This document shows, one piece after another, positions 10,976 through 23,205 of a stretch of DNA of 64,000 nucleotides; within the stretch, counting starts at the first letter, position 1; each line of letters starts with the position of its first letter. Source of the DNA: Ehretia macrophylla (taxonomy: Eukaryota > Streptophyta > Magnoliopsida > Boraginales > Ehretiaceae); the NCBI GenBank assembly GCA_037974665.1, contig CM075781.1, positions 37,045,735 through 37,109,734 on the forward strand. The letters run 5' to 3'. The notes under the pieces are model-generated. The model did not search any database and had not been told where the DNA came from. It saw only the letters and a list, made by a program, of their open reading frames with translations. Position numbers and translations under genes: made by a program.

Positions 10976-12114
10976 TTGATACGGAGATTAGTCTCAATTA
11001 TTATCCTACTCACAGTCTTTCACAGTATGGAACACTGTTTAAGTTTCTCTTAATGTTTCAAAAACACTATTGTTGGACTTTGGGCATATTGCACCCAAGT
11101 TGGGGTGACCCAATTAAATGACTCAAATAGTGGAGGCCCACTATTCCACATAAAAGGAAAAATCTAAAACAGAAAACATACGTTCGGTAGGTTTTAGCCA
11201 CCAACAAAATACAAGCAGAAACTCTCTCTACACTCTTGGCTTTTAGGTTGTGGCAAATCAGTGGGTGGTTTTGTACTACACGCTACGACTCCTTGCTAGT
11301 GCAGTGGAACAAATGCGATCGTTGATTACTCGCTTCCACAATTTAGAGGTATGTGTGAATATCTTACTCTGAATCAACAACAATTTGTTATAAAACTTCA
11401 AATTTGCATTCCTCTAATGCTTGATTAACATATTGTTGCCACCCAAACAAATCTCAATTTTTGCTATGCGAAAAGTGTGAAGCTCATCTTCCCATCAAAC
11501 CGTGTAGCTTTGAATGTTTGCAAAATACATGTTGTAACAACATCAAATAGCAACCAAATTGTGAAAACACAAGTGCGAATTTGGAAAAGCTCCCTTTTAG
11601 TAGATTGAAAGTTTTTACCATAGACACTAGACAAAAACAAGAAGTAATCTTTCTATTTTCTTTACTTTTTATCTCGGCTGGTGTTATCGTCAAAGCAGGT
11701 TTATTAGCCACTTTTTCTTGACAAGGCTATACTACAACACTTTAGCTCTTTGCAATAATCAATAAAAATAAACAAATCTTTGTCGAAGCTAGAGCTAAAA
11801 ATGCCTTATTTCGTTTCGTTCCCGTTCTTCATTTACTTCTTCTCGAATCCAAAGGGGGCTTCTCATATTTAGAATCTTTATGTGCTGTGCTCTGTTTACT
11901 ATTCTTTTGTACTTTCTTCTTTTTACCATGCGATAGCTCAACAAGCATGAACGAGCACAGAGAAGGAAAGGCCAAAGACTTCGGCCTAACGGGAATGAGT
12001 AATGATGAAATGAAAAGATGAGGTGCCCCAGGCATCCCCATTGGGTCAAAGGTTTTGGGCTTGTAGTTTTCCCTGTCCCACCTTCGTCAGGTAGTGCTTG
12101 TGTAGGGGGTCTGT
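10976..12114. other. Unassigned insert in unit 1
   Basis: Not present between blocks P and Q of unit 2, so it arrived after or was lost from one copy. Around 11070 it begins like an LTR or its leader (tgttggactttgggc). The part 11800-12110 has a less AT-rich composition and a style seen in plant organellar intergenic DNA. The small ORFs here are not supported by any domain. Confidence 0.4.
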
Positions 12115-13196
12115 TGTTAGGAAACATACATGATAATTAAAATTTTTAATTACGTAACATAATAAATTTCATGTATCCGTTCATGGTTATTAATTTAATA
12201 ACATACAATAAATTTAATCTAACTAAATTTAACGCCCAGTTTTACTATTACCTCTTGACGCTAAAATTACGGTAGAATCTGAGACGGGCTTCCCACGTGT
12301 GAAGCCTCCAAGATTAGTGCACACAGAATTCATGCTATCAACTGGATTTCACCCCCACTAGAGTTTCTAGAGAAATCCTATAATTTTATTCTGACATAGA
12401 ATGTGTGCTAGTTTTCATGTGTTAGAATACTATAATATATAGTAGACACATATGACCTAGGATCACATGTGTACCAATCTTGGACCTTATAATAACCAGA
12501 TCAATATCTAACTACTACGAGCCTAATTAAATTAATATTAGGACGATCTTAAAATTAATTTAATCTTTTCTCTAATCTAATTAATTCGTAAATTCCTTTT
12601 ATGTGTGACCTCTTGGGTTCATAATTAATCAGTAGTAAATAGTTAATTCTACTAATTAATTAAATTAAAACTTCTTCTAATTAATTCACAAATTGTGAGT
12701 AACACCTAGTAGTATATCACGATTACTCAATTAAAAATGAAGTGCAAGTGCACGAACCCATTTAGGAATTTCTATGCCACCGAATCTTACTGTCTAAATT
12801 ATCCCGATCAAGTCAAAGTCATGAATAGGTTGTCAAACCCTATTACTCGACCATATGCCAAAATCTATTTAATTAGTAACTTATGAATAATCCGTGGAAC
12901 GACTTCCACTATTCCACATTAGCCAAGAATTTTTAATTACTTGATTAATAGATCGCATAGGATGCCCAATTGACAGATTTCGTATCTATACACACATATC
13001 TCCATGATGGAATAGATCATAATTACTGAATATATTGTCTAATCCATGATTAGGACTAGCTTAATTGTACTAGCAAATTATGATATTCATAATCATGAAA
13101 TAACTGTGGTGTCTCAAGTTCGAGGATTAATTGCATGATTTTATTATACAATGAATTATTGACCAATCCATGTAATTCATTGTATTGGTGATCAAG

Positions 13197-13550
13197 TATT
13201 GTGTAAATTCTAACGCAAGTACACGTATCACAACAAGTAATAAAGTAGTAAGTAAAGATCATTTTCACAAGGACTGGAATTGTTAAGTACCAAAATTGGT
13301 GTAACTCTAACTTTATTGGACAATCACAAATTGAGAGTTTGCAAATAATATCTAAAGAATTGACAAAACTTATAAAACTAGCAATTAACACAATTACTGA
13401 AAAAGTTGATTCAATAATTAAAAGGCTTTTGGGATTCCGATTTCACCAAGATTAATCCTACTTGAAACTATTGATTTAAATCAATTGACACTTATTCCTT
13501 ACGTTACCAATAATTTCGCTAATGTGGTTATTAATCTTTCTCAAGAATCA
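13197..13550 (-). repeat. Outer piece of the Athila 3' LTR
   Basis: Begins tattgtgtaaattc, the minus-strand image of the LTR end, and matches LTR D from 25632. It stops abruptly after tcaagaatca. Its last 72 bp (13479-13550) are also present at 18882-18953. Confidence 0.85.
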
Positions 13551-13561
13551 GTCCGTCTTTG

Positions 13562-13742
13562 GATTGAAAATTACCTTTTAAGGTTGAGTTGTGAAATATT
13601 GCTACTGAGGCCGTAGAAATTTACTATTTCACAGCATTGCTTTCATGAGTTGTCTTGTGTCGAGTTTTTAGTTTTTAGGTTGTTTCTTTCCTTAGTTGTG
13701 TCTTTTGCTTGAGGAGAAGCAAAACTTAAGTTTGGGGGTGTT
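13562..13742 (+). repeat. Athila internal 3' tail with polypurine tract, plus orientation
   Basis: Matches, in inverse orientation, 19787-19970. It ends in aagtttgggggtgttt (13727-13742), the polypurine tract preceding LTR A. The 11 bases 13551-13561 are filler that I cannot place. Confidence 0.8.
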
Positions 13743-14976
13743 TGTTGGGTATATTATTGACATTATTTCAGCAACCTTCTAATTAATTCTTGTTAGTTCT
13801 TAAGTAATTTTTGGAGCAATTTGATGAGTTTTGTGTTTGTTTTGCAATATAGGTGATTTCTATGAGAAAGTCTGAGTTTCGAGGCAAAATTGAAGAAAAA
13901 TGGCCAAGGGCTAGCATGTATTCAACTTGTGAAGCATATGATGAGAAATTAGAAGTAGCGCAGTCATAGCGCAGTTGCGCAACATCGCAGGAAATTAAAG
14001 GGAATTTTTGTAAAATTGCGCGAAAAGAAGCAAACCCTATGATAAAAAAGAAGAAAACACACATGAAAATAGAGCTTTTTGGAGGCGGCTGATTTTTGGA
14101 GAGAAAAAAAAAATTACAGCAAGAGAGAAAGCGAAGGATTCGCGAGTTGAAGATGGAGAACAATTCGGGGACGAACTTCTGCCATGATTCTTCTCCAATT
14201 CCTAGTTTTCTCTATCTCTCTTATCATGATTTACGTTACAATTCGGATTTTATTTAATTTCGTTATTATGTTCTAAATTATTTTTCTAGGACTACGATGT
14301 AGCCAGATTATGAATATTTGAATGCTTTTGATTTCAATTGATTGATGAACTATTTCATCTATGCGTTGAGTATTTCATTCTGAGTTTAGTGCTTGTGATT
14401 GCTTGGCGAACAATTATATGATTCGTTGTTTGGTTTGAGATTGAGAAATGATAACTGAATTAGACCACGTGTGAAATACCATTAAATTGTCATAAGCTAG
14501 AGACAGTTATGAGATCTAGTGTAGCGTATAAATTTCTAGGGCTTAATGAGTTTCCTAAGTTCATAGTTATCATAGAGATGTAGGTACCTTGCTTAGCAGA
14601 ATATGTTATTGATGCTTGAGAAAGATTAATAACCACATTTGCGAAATTGCTGATAACGTAAAGAATAGGCGTCAATTGATTTAAATCAATAGTTTCAAGT
14701 AGGATTAATCTTGGTGAAATCAGAACCCCTAGAGCCTTTTAATTATTGAATTACCATCTTTCGTTAAGTTCGTAATTGTTTTAGTTGCTATTTTTTTTAT
14801 GAGTCTCATAGTTTCTTTAGTTGTTAGTCGCAAATTCTCAATATGTGATTGTCCAAATAAAGTTAGAGCTAAATCAATTTCGGTACTTAATAATCATAGT
14901 CCTCGTGGGAACGATCTTTACTTAGTACTTTATTACTTGTTACGATATGTGCACTTGCGTTAGAATTCACACAACA
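13743..14976 (+). repeat. Athila LTR A, complete, plus strand
   Basis: Starts TGTTGGGTATATTATTGAC and ends GAATTCACACAACA, 1,234 bp. A polypurine tract lies on its left and a primer-binding site on its right, so it sits between an upstream and a downstream internal region, as an LTR shared by tandem elements would. Confidence 0.88.
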
Positions 14977-16099
14977 AGTTTTTGGCACCGTTGCCGGGGA
15001 AATTAGGTCGATGATGAGTAGCATAAGAATGACATGATAGTAATGAGGATAATTGACTAGAACCTAGTTTTGTTTTACGAAAAATCCCTACCTACTGCGC
15101 ACATAGACTCGTCTAATTATGTTGTTGCTTAGAGAAGGTTTATGTGAGTTTAAGTGAACAGAAAAATGATCATAGGACTTTAGAACTTGCTTGATTGTCA
15201 CTCGAGACAAAATCCTAGTTTACGTAGTATTAGAGAAATAATTTAGGCCATCTTTGGACAGCTTGAGCCTTTCTAGCCAACCTATTAATGATTAAATATC
15301 CCTAGTCCACCCATTTGAGCCTAAATTAGCCTTTTTGCTTTCGTGTGCAACCTATAATAGCTTTCTTAACTTGCCAAGTTTGATTTTTCCAAATAATGAC
15401 ATTTCTACTTGTAACATGTGATTGTTCTAGGATGATGTTGTGGAGCTATGTTCTATATTGAAAGATGAGATGTGTTATGACTGGGTGATATGCTGTGTTG
15501 TTCTTGAGAAAAATGAAATATTGAAAAAAAATGAAAAAAAATGAAAAGATAGGAGAAGTAGTTTGAGGGAGTGTGGATTCTTTATGTGTTTTATAAATGT
15601 TGTGGATGAATGTTGAGGAAATGAAAAGAAAGAAGAAAGAAAAGAGGTACATTGAATACTTTTTGGGGGTAAGAAGTAGAGTTGACATATGCTCCATTAA
15701 ACATCCTCAAATGATTGTGTGCTTATAGGTAGTTTAGCCATGTGTTATATTCATTATCGTACCTTGACCCTAGCCACACTTTACAACCAAATAAAAAGTT
15801 ATACTGATCTTTAATGCTATGATTAACCTATATTAGTGGAGAGTAACATGAAAAGTAAGTTTATGAAGTCCTAAATGAGTTAGATAAAAGATCACCATTA
15901 ATAAACTTAACTTGCATAAACTCATTCGAGTACAATTGATTAGGGTAGAGGCTATACACACACTCACTTATGGGATTTGCAGTGAAATGCAATTTATGTG
16001 AAGTTGAGATTTCTCATGCTTATGATTGAAAATTGCCTTTTAAGGTTGAGTTGTGAAATATTATTACTGATGCCGTGGAAATTTAAGTTTGGGGCTATT
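14977..16099 (+). mobile_element. Deletion-derived Athila internal region between LTR A and LTR B
   Basis: Starts with the primer-binding site TTTTTGGCACCGTTGCCGGG (14979-14998), characteristic of Athila. At about 15000-15010 it jumps directly to the non-coding 3' region that precedes the polypurine tract, so gag and pol are entirely gone. The undeleted sequence at 18138-18155 shows that both parents carry gaaatta at the join, suggesting microhomology. The polypurine tract before LTR B is reduced to aagtttggggctattt. Confidence 0.8.
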
Positions 16100-18001
16100 T
16101 ATTGGGTGTATTATTGACATATTATTTCAGCACCTTTCTACTTAATATTTGTTAGTTCTTAAGTAATTTTTGGAATAATTTGATGGGTTTTGTGTTTTTT
16201 TTGTGATGTAGGTGGTTTCTATGAGAAAGTCTGAGTTTTGAGGCAAAATTGAAGAAAAATGGCCAAGGGCTAGCTTGTATTCAACTTTTGAAGCATTTGA
16301 TGAGAAATCAGAAGTAGCGTAGTCATAGTGCAGCTGTGCAAGATCGCAGGAAATTAAAGTGTATTTTTGTAAAATGGCGCAAAAAGAAGCAAACCCTATG
16401 ATAAAAAGAAGAAAAAACACGTGAGAAATGGAGCTTTTTGGAGGCGGCTAATTTTTGGAGAGAAAAGAAACATTCCAACAAGAGAGAAAGTGAATGATTC
16501 ACGAGTTGAAAACGGAGAACAATCCGGAGTCAGACTTCTACTACGATTCTTCTCCAAATTCTAGTTTTCTCTATCTCTTTTATCATTAATTATACTATTT
16601 TTTGGACTTTATTTAATTTTGTTACTATGGCTCCGTTTGTTCGCCGTAAAATAAATTGCTTGTAAAAAATATTTTCAGTAGAAAATGTGTTTTTGGAAAA
16701 TAAAATATTTTCCTTCGTTTGTTTACCGTAAAATAACTTACTTGTGGAAAATATTTTCAGTGGAAAATGTTTTCTTGGAAAATATTTTCAGAGCCTGAGC
16801 TCCGTTTGTTTGCCGTAAAATAACTTGTTAGGGGAAAATATTTTCTTGAAAAATAGAATATTGAGAAATATTTTCTGGTGTTTGAATGTACAATGAAAAA
16901 TATTTTGCAACATGATATTTATAAAAAAAAAACACATAAAATATGGGTGGTTAAGTTCCAAAAAATGTTTTCCTCTCCCAAAGAACATGAAAATATTTTT
17001 CCAAACTTTGAACTAGTTGTAATATTTGACCGAAAAATATTTTCTAGTTGACCAATTTTCCGGTGTTACCAAACACCAAAAAATCTCTAAAAAGTAGCCC
17101 ACCATTTTTGACTGGAAAATGTTTTCCAGTTGACCAATTTTTTGTTATTACCAAACATCGGAAAATCTCCAAAAAGTAGCCTACCATTTTTGATTGGAAA
17201 ATGTTTTACAGTTGACTAATTTTTCGGTGTTACCAAACACCGTAAAGTTGGGAAAATATTTTTTGGGGGAATATTTTACGACAAACAAACGGAGCCTATG
17301 TTCTAAGTTTTTTTCTAGGGTTACTATGTAGCTAGATTATAAATATTTTAAGCTTTTGGTTTTGATTGATTGATGAACTATTCTATTTATGCATTGAGTA
17401 TTTCATGTTAAGTTTAATGCTTGTGATTACCTGATCAACAATTGCATGATTCGTGATTTGGTTTGAGATTGAGAAGTGATAACTAAATTAGACCACATGT
17501 GAAATACTATTAAATTGTCATAAGCTAGAGATAGTTTTGAGATCTAATGCAACGCATAAATTTATAGGGCTTAATGAGTTCCTTAAGTTCACAGTTATCA
17601 TAGAGATGTAGGTAGCTTGTTTAGTGGAATATGTTATTAATGCTTGAAAAAGATTAATAACCACATTAGCAAAATTGCTGGCAACGTAAAGAATAGGCGT
17701 CAATTGATTTAAATCAATAGTTTCAAGTAGGATTAATCTTGGTAAAATCGGAATCCCTAGAGCCTTTTAATTATTGAATCAACTTCTTCAGTAATTTCGT
17801 AATTGCGTTAATTGCTAGTTTTATAAGTTTTGTCAATTCTTTAGATATTATTTGCAAACTCTCAATTCTTCATTGTCTAAATAAAGTTAGAGGTACACCA
17901 ATTTCGGTACTTAATAATTGCAATCCTCATGGGGAACGATATTTATTTACTACTTTATTACTTGTTGCGATACGTGTACTTGCGTTAGAATTCACACAAC
18001 A
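16100..18001 (+). repeat. Athila LTR B, plus strand, with MITE insertion
   Basis: Starts TATTGGGTGTATTATTGAC and ends TTCACACAACA. It is 1,902 bp long; without the 668-bp insert and its duplicated TAT it would be about 1,231 bp, close to LTR A. Confidence 0.87.
16626..17299. mobile_element. MITE with GGCTCCGTTTGTT terminal inverted repeats inside LTR B
   Basis: LTR A shows the empty site (gttattatgttct). In LTR B a 668-bp insert (16629-17296) starts GGCTCCGTTTGTTCGCCGTA and ends with its inverse copy TTTTACGACAAACAAACGGAGCC shortened; TAT stands on both sides (16626-16628, 17297-17299). The 3-bp duplication and the TIR style fit a PIF/Harbinger (Tourist-like) MITE, but the superfamily is tentative. 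The terminal motif is repeated inside at about 16711 and 16800, and a segment containing gttgacyaattt recurs three times in the right half. Confidence 0.75.
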
Positions 18002-18881
18002 AGTTTTTAGAATGTCTCTCTGTCTAACTTGTTCTGCTTAGAGTATGCGTACTTTTATTTTTCTATGTGTTTTGCTATTCCATAAATTAAAAAAATAAAA
18101 ATAAAATAAAAAACAAAAATTTTGAAAGTGATGCTGAAAGGATAAGAAATTAAGTCGATGATGAGTAGCATAAGAATGACATGATAGTAGTGATGATAAT
18201 TGATTGAAACATAGTTTTGTTTTACGAAAAATCCCTACCTACTGTGCACTTAGCCTCGCCTAGTTATGTTGTTGCTTAGAGAATGTTTATGTGAGTTTAA
18301 GTGAACAGAAAAATGATCATATGACTTTAGAACTTGTTTGATTGTCACTCAAGGCGAAATCCTAGGTTATGTAGAATTAGAGAAATAATTTAGGCCATCT
18401 TTGGACATCTTGAGCCTTTCTAGCCAACCCGTTAATGATTGAATATCCCTAGTCCACCCCTTTGAGTCTAATTAGCCTTTTCTTTGTGTGCAACCTATAA
18501 TAGCTTTCTTAACTTGTCAAGTTTGACTTCCCCAAATAATGACCTTCCTACTTGTAACATGTGATTGTTTTAGAATGATTATGTGGAGCTATGTTCTATA
18601 TTGAAAGATAGAGGTGTTATGATTTGGTGATATGCTGTATTGTTCTTGAAAAAAATGAAATATTGAAAAAAAAATGAAAAAAAGAGAAGAGTCACACTCC
18701 TTGTAGTTAATGTCAAAATGCAAGTTTGGGTGAGTGTGAATTCTTTATGCGTTTTATAAATGTTGTGGATGAATGTTGAGGAAATGAAAAGAAAGAATAA
18801 AGAAAATAGATATGGTGAATACTTTTTGGAGGTAAGAAGTAAAGTTGGCATGCGCTCTATTAAACATCCTCGAATGATTGA
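18002..18881 (+). repeat. Athila internal 3' region fragment after LTR B, plus strand
   Basis: After LTR B only the first bases of a primer site remain (agttttta), then sequence matching the inverse of 21180-20280 begins. It is a second, different deletion from the one after LTR A. It stops at cgaatgattg (18880), where the orientation flips into a minus-strand LTR. Confidence 0.8.
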
Positions 18882-19786
18882 TAATCAATTGACGCCTATT
18901 CCTTACGTTGCCAGCAATTTCGTTAATGTGGTTATTAATCTTTCTCAAGTATCAATAACATATTCCGCTAAGCAAGCTACCTATATCTTTGTGATAACTA
19001 TGAACTTAGGGAACTCATTAACCCCTAGAAATTCATGCATTGTACTAGATCTCATAACTATCTCTAGCTTATGACGATTTAATGATATTTCACATGTGCT
19101 CTAATTAAATTATCACTTCCCAGTCTCAAACCAAATCACGAATCATGCAATTGTTGGTAAGGCAATCACAAGCGTTAAAGTTAGCATGAAATACTCAATG
19201 CATACATGGAATAGTTCATCAATCAATCAAAACCAAAAGCTTCAAGTATTCACAATCTGGCTACATCGTAGCCCTAGAAAAATAACTTAGAACATAATAG
19301 CGAAATTAAATAAAATCCAAAACATAGTATAATTAATGATAAGAGAGACAGAGAAAACTAGGATTTGAAGAAGAATCGTGGTGGAAGTCCGTCTTCAGAT
19401 TGTTCTTCGTCTCTTTCTTTCTTTTCTCTCCTAAAATTAGCCGCCTCCAAAAAGCTCCCTTTCTCACGTGTGTTTTCTTATTTTTATCATAGGGTTTGCT
19501 TCTTTTCGCGCCATTTTACAAAAATACCCTTTAATTTCCTACAATATTGCACAACTGTTATGACTGCGCTACTTCTAATTTCTTATCAAATGCTTCACAA
19601 GTTGAATACAAGCTAGCCCTTGGCCATTTTTCTTAAATTTTGCCTCAAAACTCAGACTTTCTCATAGAAACCACCTACCTCGCAAAACAAATACAAAACC
19701 CATCAAATTGCTCCAAAAATTACTCAAGAACTAACAAATATTAAGTAGAAATGTGCTGAAATAATATGTCAATAATACACCTAACA
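18882..19786 (-). repeat. Athila LTR C, inner piece of the 3' LTR
   Basis: Reads as minus-strand LTR from an internal position to its start (aatacacctaaca at 19774-19786, the inverse of TGTTAGGTGTATT). Its missing outer part is the piece at 13197-13550. Confidence 0.85.
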
Positions 19787-22776
19787 AATACCCCCAAACT
19801 TAAGCTTTGTTTGTCCTCAAACAAAAGACACAACTAAGGAAAGAAACAACCTAAAAACTAAAGACTCGACACAAGACAACTCATAAAAGCAATGCTGTGA
19901 GATAGTAAATTTCCACGGCCTTAGTAGGAATATTTCACAACGCAACCTTAAAATGTAATTTTCAATCATAAGCATGAGAAATCTCAACTTCACATAAATT
20001 GCATTTTACTGCAAATCCCACAAGTGAGTGTGTGTATATCCTCTACCCTAATCAATTGTACCCAGATGAGTTTATGGAAGCTAAGCGAACTATTAATGGT
20101 GATTTTTTATCTAACTCATTTAGGACTTCATAAACTTACTTTTCATGTCACTCTCTACTAATGTAGGTTAATCATAGCGTTAAAGATCAGTAGGACTTTT
20201 TATTTGGTTGTAATGTGTGGCTAGGGTCAAGATAAGATAATGGATATAACATATGGTTAAACTACCCGTAAGCACACAATCATTCGAGGATGTTTAATAG
20301 AGCACATGCGAACTATCCTTCTCCCCAAAAAGTATTCAACGTATCTTTTTTCTTTCTTCTTTCTTTTCATTTCCTCAACATTCATCCACAACATTTATAA
20401 AACACATAAAGAATCCACACTTCCCCAAACTTGCATTTTGATATTAACTACAAGGAGTGTGACTCTTCTCCTTTCTTTTCATTTTTTTTTCTTTTCTTTT
20501 TTTTTAAATATTTCATTTTTCTCAAGAACAACACAGCATATCACCCAGTCATAACACCCTCTATTTTTCAATATAGAATATAGCTTTACATAATCATCCT
20601 AGAACAATCACATATTACAAGTAGGAAGGTCATTATTTAGGAAAATCAAACTTGACAAGTTAATGAAGCTATTATAGGTTGCACACGAAAAGAAAAGGCT
20701 AATTTAGGCTCAAAGGGGTGGACTAGGGATATTCAATCATTAACGAGTTAGCTAGAAAGGTTCAAGATATCCAAAGATGGCCTAAATCATTTCTCTAATG
20801 CTACGTAACCTAAGATTTCACCTCGAGTGACAATCAAGTAAGTTCTAAAGTCCTATGATCATTTTTTTGTTCACTTAAACTCACATAAACCTTCTTTAAG
20901 CAACAACATAACTAGGCGAGGCTAAGTGTGCAGTAGCTGGGGATTTTACGTAAAATGAAACTATGTTTCAGTCAATTATCCTCACTACTATCATGTCATT
21001 CTTGTGCGACTAATCATCGGTCTAATTTCTTATCCTTTCAGCATCACTTTTAAAATTTTTGTTTGTTGTTTGTTGTTTTTGTTTTTATTTTTATTTTATG
21101 GAATAACAAGACACATAAAAAAATAAAAGTACACTTACTCTAAGTAGAACAAGTTAAACAGATAGACTTCAAATAACCACCCCCAAACTTTAGATGAGAC
21201 ATTGTCCCCAATGGAAAAAATTAAAGAAAATAAAGCCGAAGACTTCTCTGAATATCCTTGTCATTCATCTGCCGAAGAAGTCGGGAATGTTTCAGCTGGT
21301 ATGTGTATTCATAGTCTTAGACTTCGAAGATGAGGCACCCGAAGAGACACCCCTTTTTCATTTGGATATCATTGACACTTTGATATGGTAAGCAATTTCT
21401 TCACTCGACAACACTCAACAAACAAAGTCTCAACCACAACAACTTTGTACTCAATCAATAACACGACCCGTGTATTTAAATTGCGATGTAACACATCACA
21501 AACTTTAATGTGCATACCACGACTCAATGCTAAAACCACATCTCAGTTGCATAATGAATAATTATCAATTATTTTCACAGTTCAACAGGCTCTTCACATG
21601 TCAATTTATGCACAATAGCTTCCTTTTCTCTTTGACATCTTTAAGCTGACAGTTGGTGTGCATTCAAATTTCACAAACTACCCCAATCACAATTATGGTG
21701 TCACAGGTCCCCATAGTATAAAATCACAATCTCAATGCCTCTATAACCCCAATAGTCATCAAGCATCACCCCAAAATTCAACCCTCAAACTGAAATTGGC
21801 AGACCACGACTCAATACACGCTGAAACATACTACATGCTACCCCCCACAACTTCTCATAACTTTTAGCAAACCCAAGGCTATGTTGAATCCCTTTTTTTT
21901 TCATAAAACATACACTATTACATCCCACAGCGAAGATGAACAATATCTATTGCAACCATAATTCATAAATTCTCAAAACTCCAATCTTTTTTACCCCAAC
22001 CACAATCTCAGTGTTCACCACTTTTTTTTTCATGAATTGTTACTTAAAGAAGTTGTAAGACACTTACTTGCACTCAGTAAAAATGCTCAATGGCTGCTGG
22101 AGAAGTTCAATCGCCGCCATTTGCGTGAATGACGATGGGTGGGTTTGTGTTTTTTTTTTCGACTATAGTTTGTTGTGGGTTTGTGTTTTGGTCTTAAGGT
22201 TTTAAGATACAGGTTTTGTGTTATGAGTTTGGGTATTGACAGTGGAAAGAAAAAAAGTTAATCTTGATTTTCAAATTTTTTTTTCGAACGTCAAACTCAA
22301 GGACGCCAGCACAGTTGAGCTACACCTGTGTTGTTTTGGTTCCTTACAAACGTATCTCGAAAGCATTTTCAACGCAACTGCACTATTTTTCAGCGCAACA
22401 ACGCTACTTCACAAATATAACTTTAAACATCGTCAGCGCAGCTGTGCTACATTTCAGTTCAACAACGCTACCTCACAGCTCTATTTTTCTTTGTTTTTCT
22501 CTTCAATGCGCGTATCTCCCTCAATCCAAACACCATTATTTGTATATTTTCTCCCTGAATTGACTTGGTAGAACTTCTCTGTGGCTTGTCTTCCCCAAAC
22601 TTGTTCTTGAACTTAACATGACAAGAAAAATTTAAAAATTAGCTACAACAAATATAATTTGAAAATTAACTAAAAATAAGAAAACACAACTATTAAATCA
22701 TGAAAAATAAGAAAACTCGGGTTGCCTCCCAAAAAACGCTTGTTTTAATGTCGATAGCCCGACGGAGCAATTTTTT
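19787..22776 (-). other. Non-coding 3' region of the Athila element
   Basis: Begins with the inverted polypurine tract (aatacccccaaactt, 19787-19801) and extends about 3 kb to the integrase tail. Athila elements typically carry a long region here, sometimes with an env-like ORF. The ORFs read in this stretch are short and on the opposite strand or are low-complexity, and I recognise no env-like domain. Confidence 0.7.
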
Positions 22777-23187
22777 TCATGACGAGTTGAGGTGGACCGT
22801 AGTATTTTGCTTATCAAAACCATCATCCCAGTAAAACTTCAAGCGTGGCCTGTTAACTTTGAACATCCCTTTCTCTAGATGAGTGACTTCTACAATACCA
22901 TAGGGAAATACCTTAGTCACAACAAAAGGCCCCGACCATCTTGACTTGAGTTTTCCATGAATCCTTGGTTTATAAAGAAGTATTTGTTGTCCAAGAGAGA
23001 AATCTTTTCCCGAAACAGGTTTGTCATGCCACTCTTTTGTCATCTCCTTGTAACTTCTTGCATTCTCATCTTGTTCATCATAGAATTCTTCTAGCTTATT
23101 CAATTGCAAGAATTCTTTCTCACCCACTATTTGTACACCCATGTTTAGTTGTTTAGTAGACCAATATTGCTTGTGCTCCAATCCCAC
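22777..23187 (-). pseudogene. Integrase C-terminal tail of the Athila element
   Basis: The minus-strand frame shows HKQYWSTKQLN, then QLNKLEEFYDEQ, KEMTKEWHDK and KLKSRWSGPFVV, the end of an Athila integrase with the GPF module. The zinc domain and D-D-E core are absent. It follows the protease frame directly with only one stop between, so an internal deletion joined protease to integrase in frame. Confidence 0.85.
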
Positions 23188-23205
23188 CGAAACAAAAGAA
23201 TCATC

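Noticed and set aside
13743-18001. LTR A to LTR B as an independent insertion with its own 5-bp duplication
   Set aside because: Left of LTR A is Athila internal sequence with a polypurine tract and right of LTR B is Athila internal sequence, so there is no host-flank duplication to find.
19365-20554. Plus-strand Phe/Ser-rich ORFs in the Athila region (also 14163-13783 and 16420-16142 on the minus strand)
   Set aside because: They lie antisense within LTRs or the non-coding 3' region and recur in every LTR copy; no conserved protein seen.
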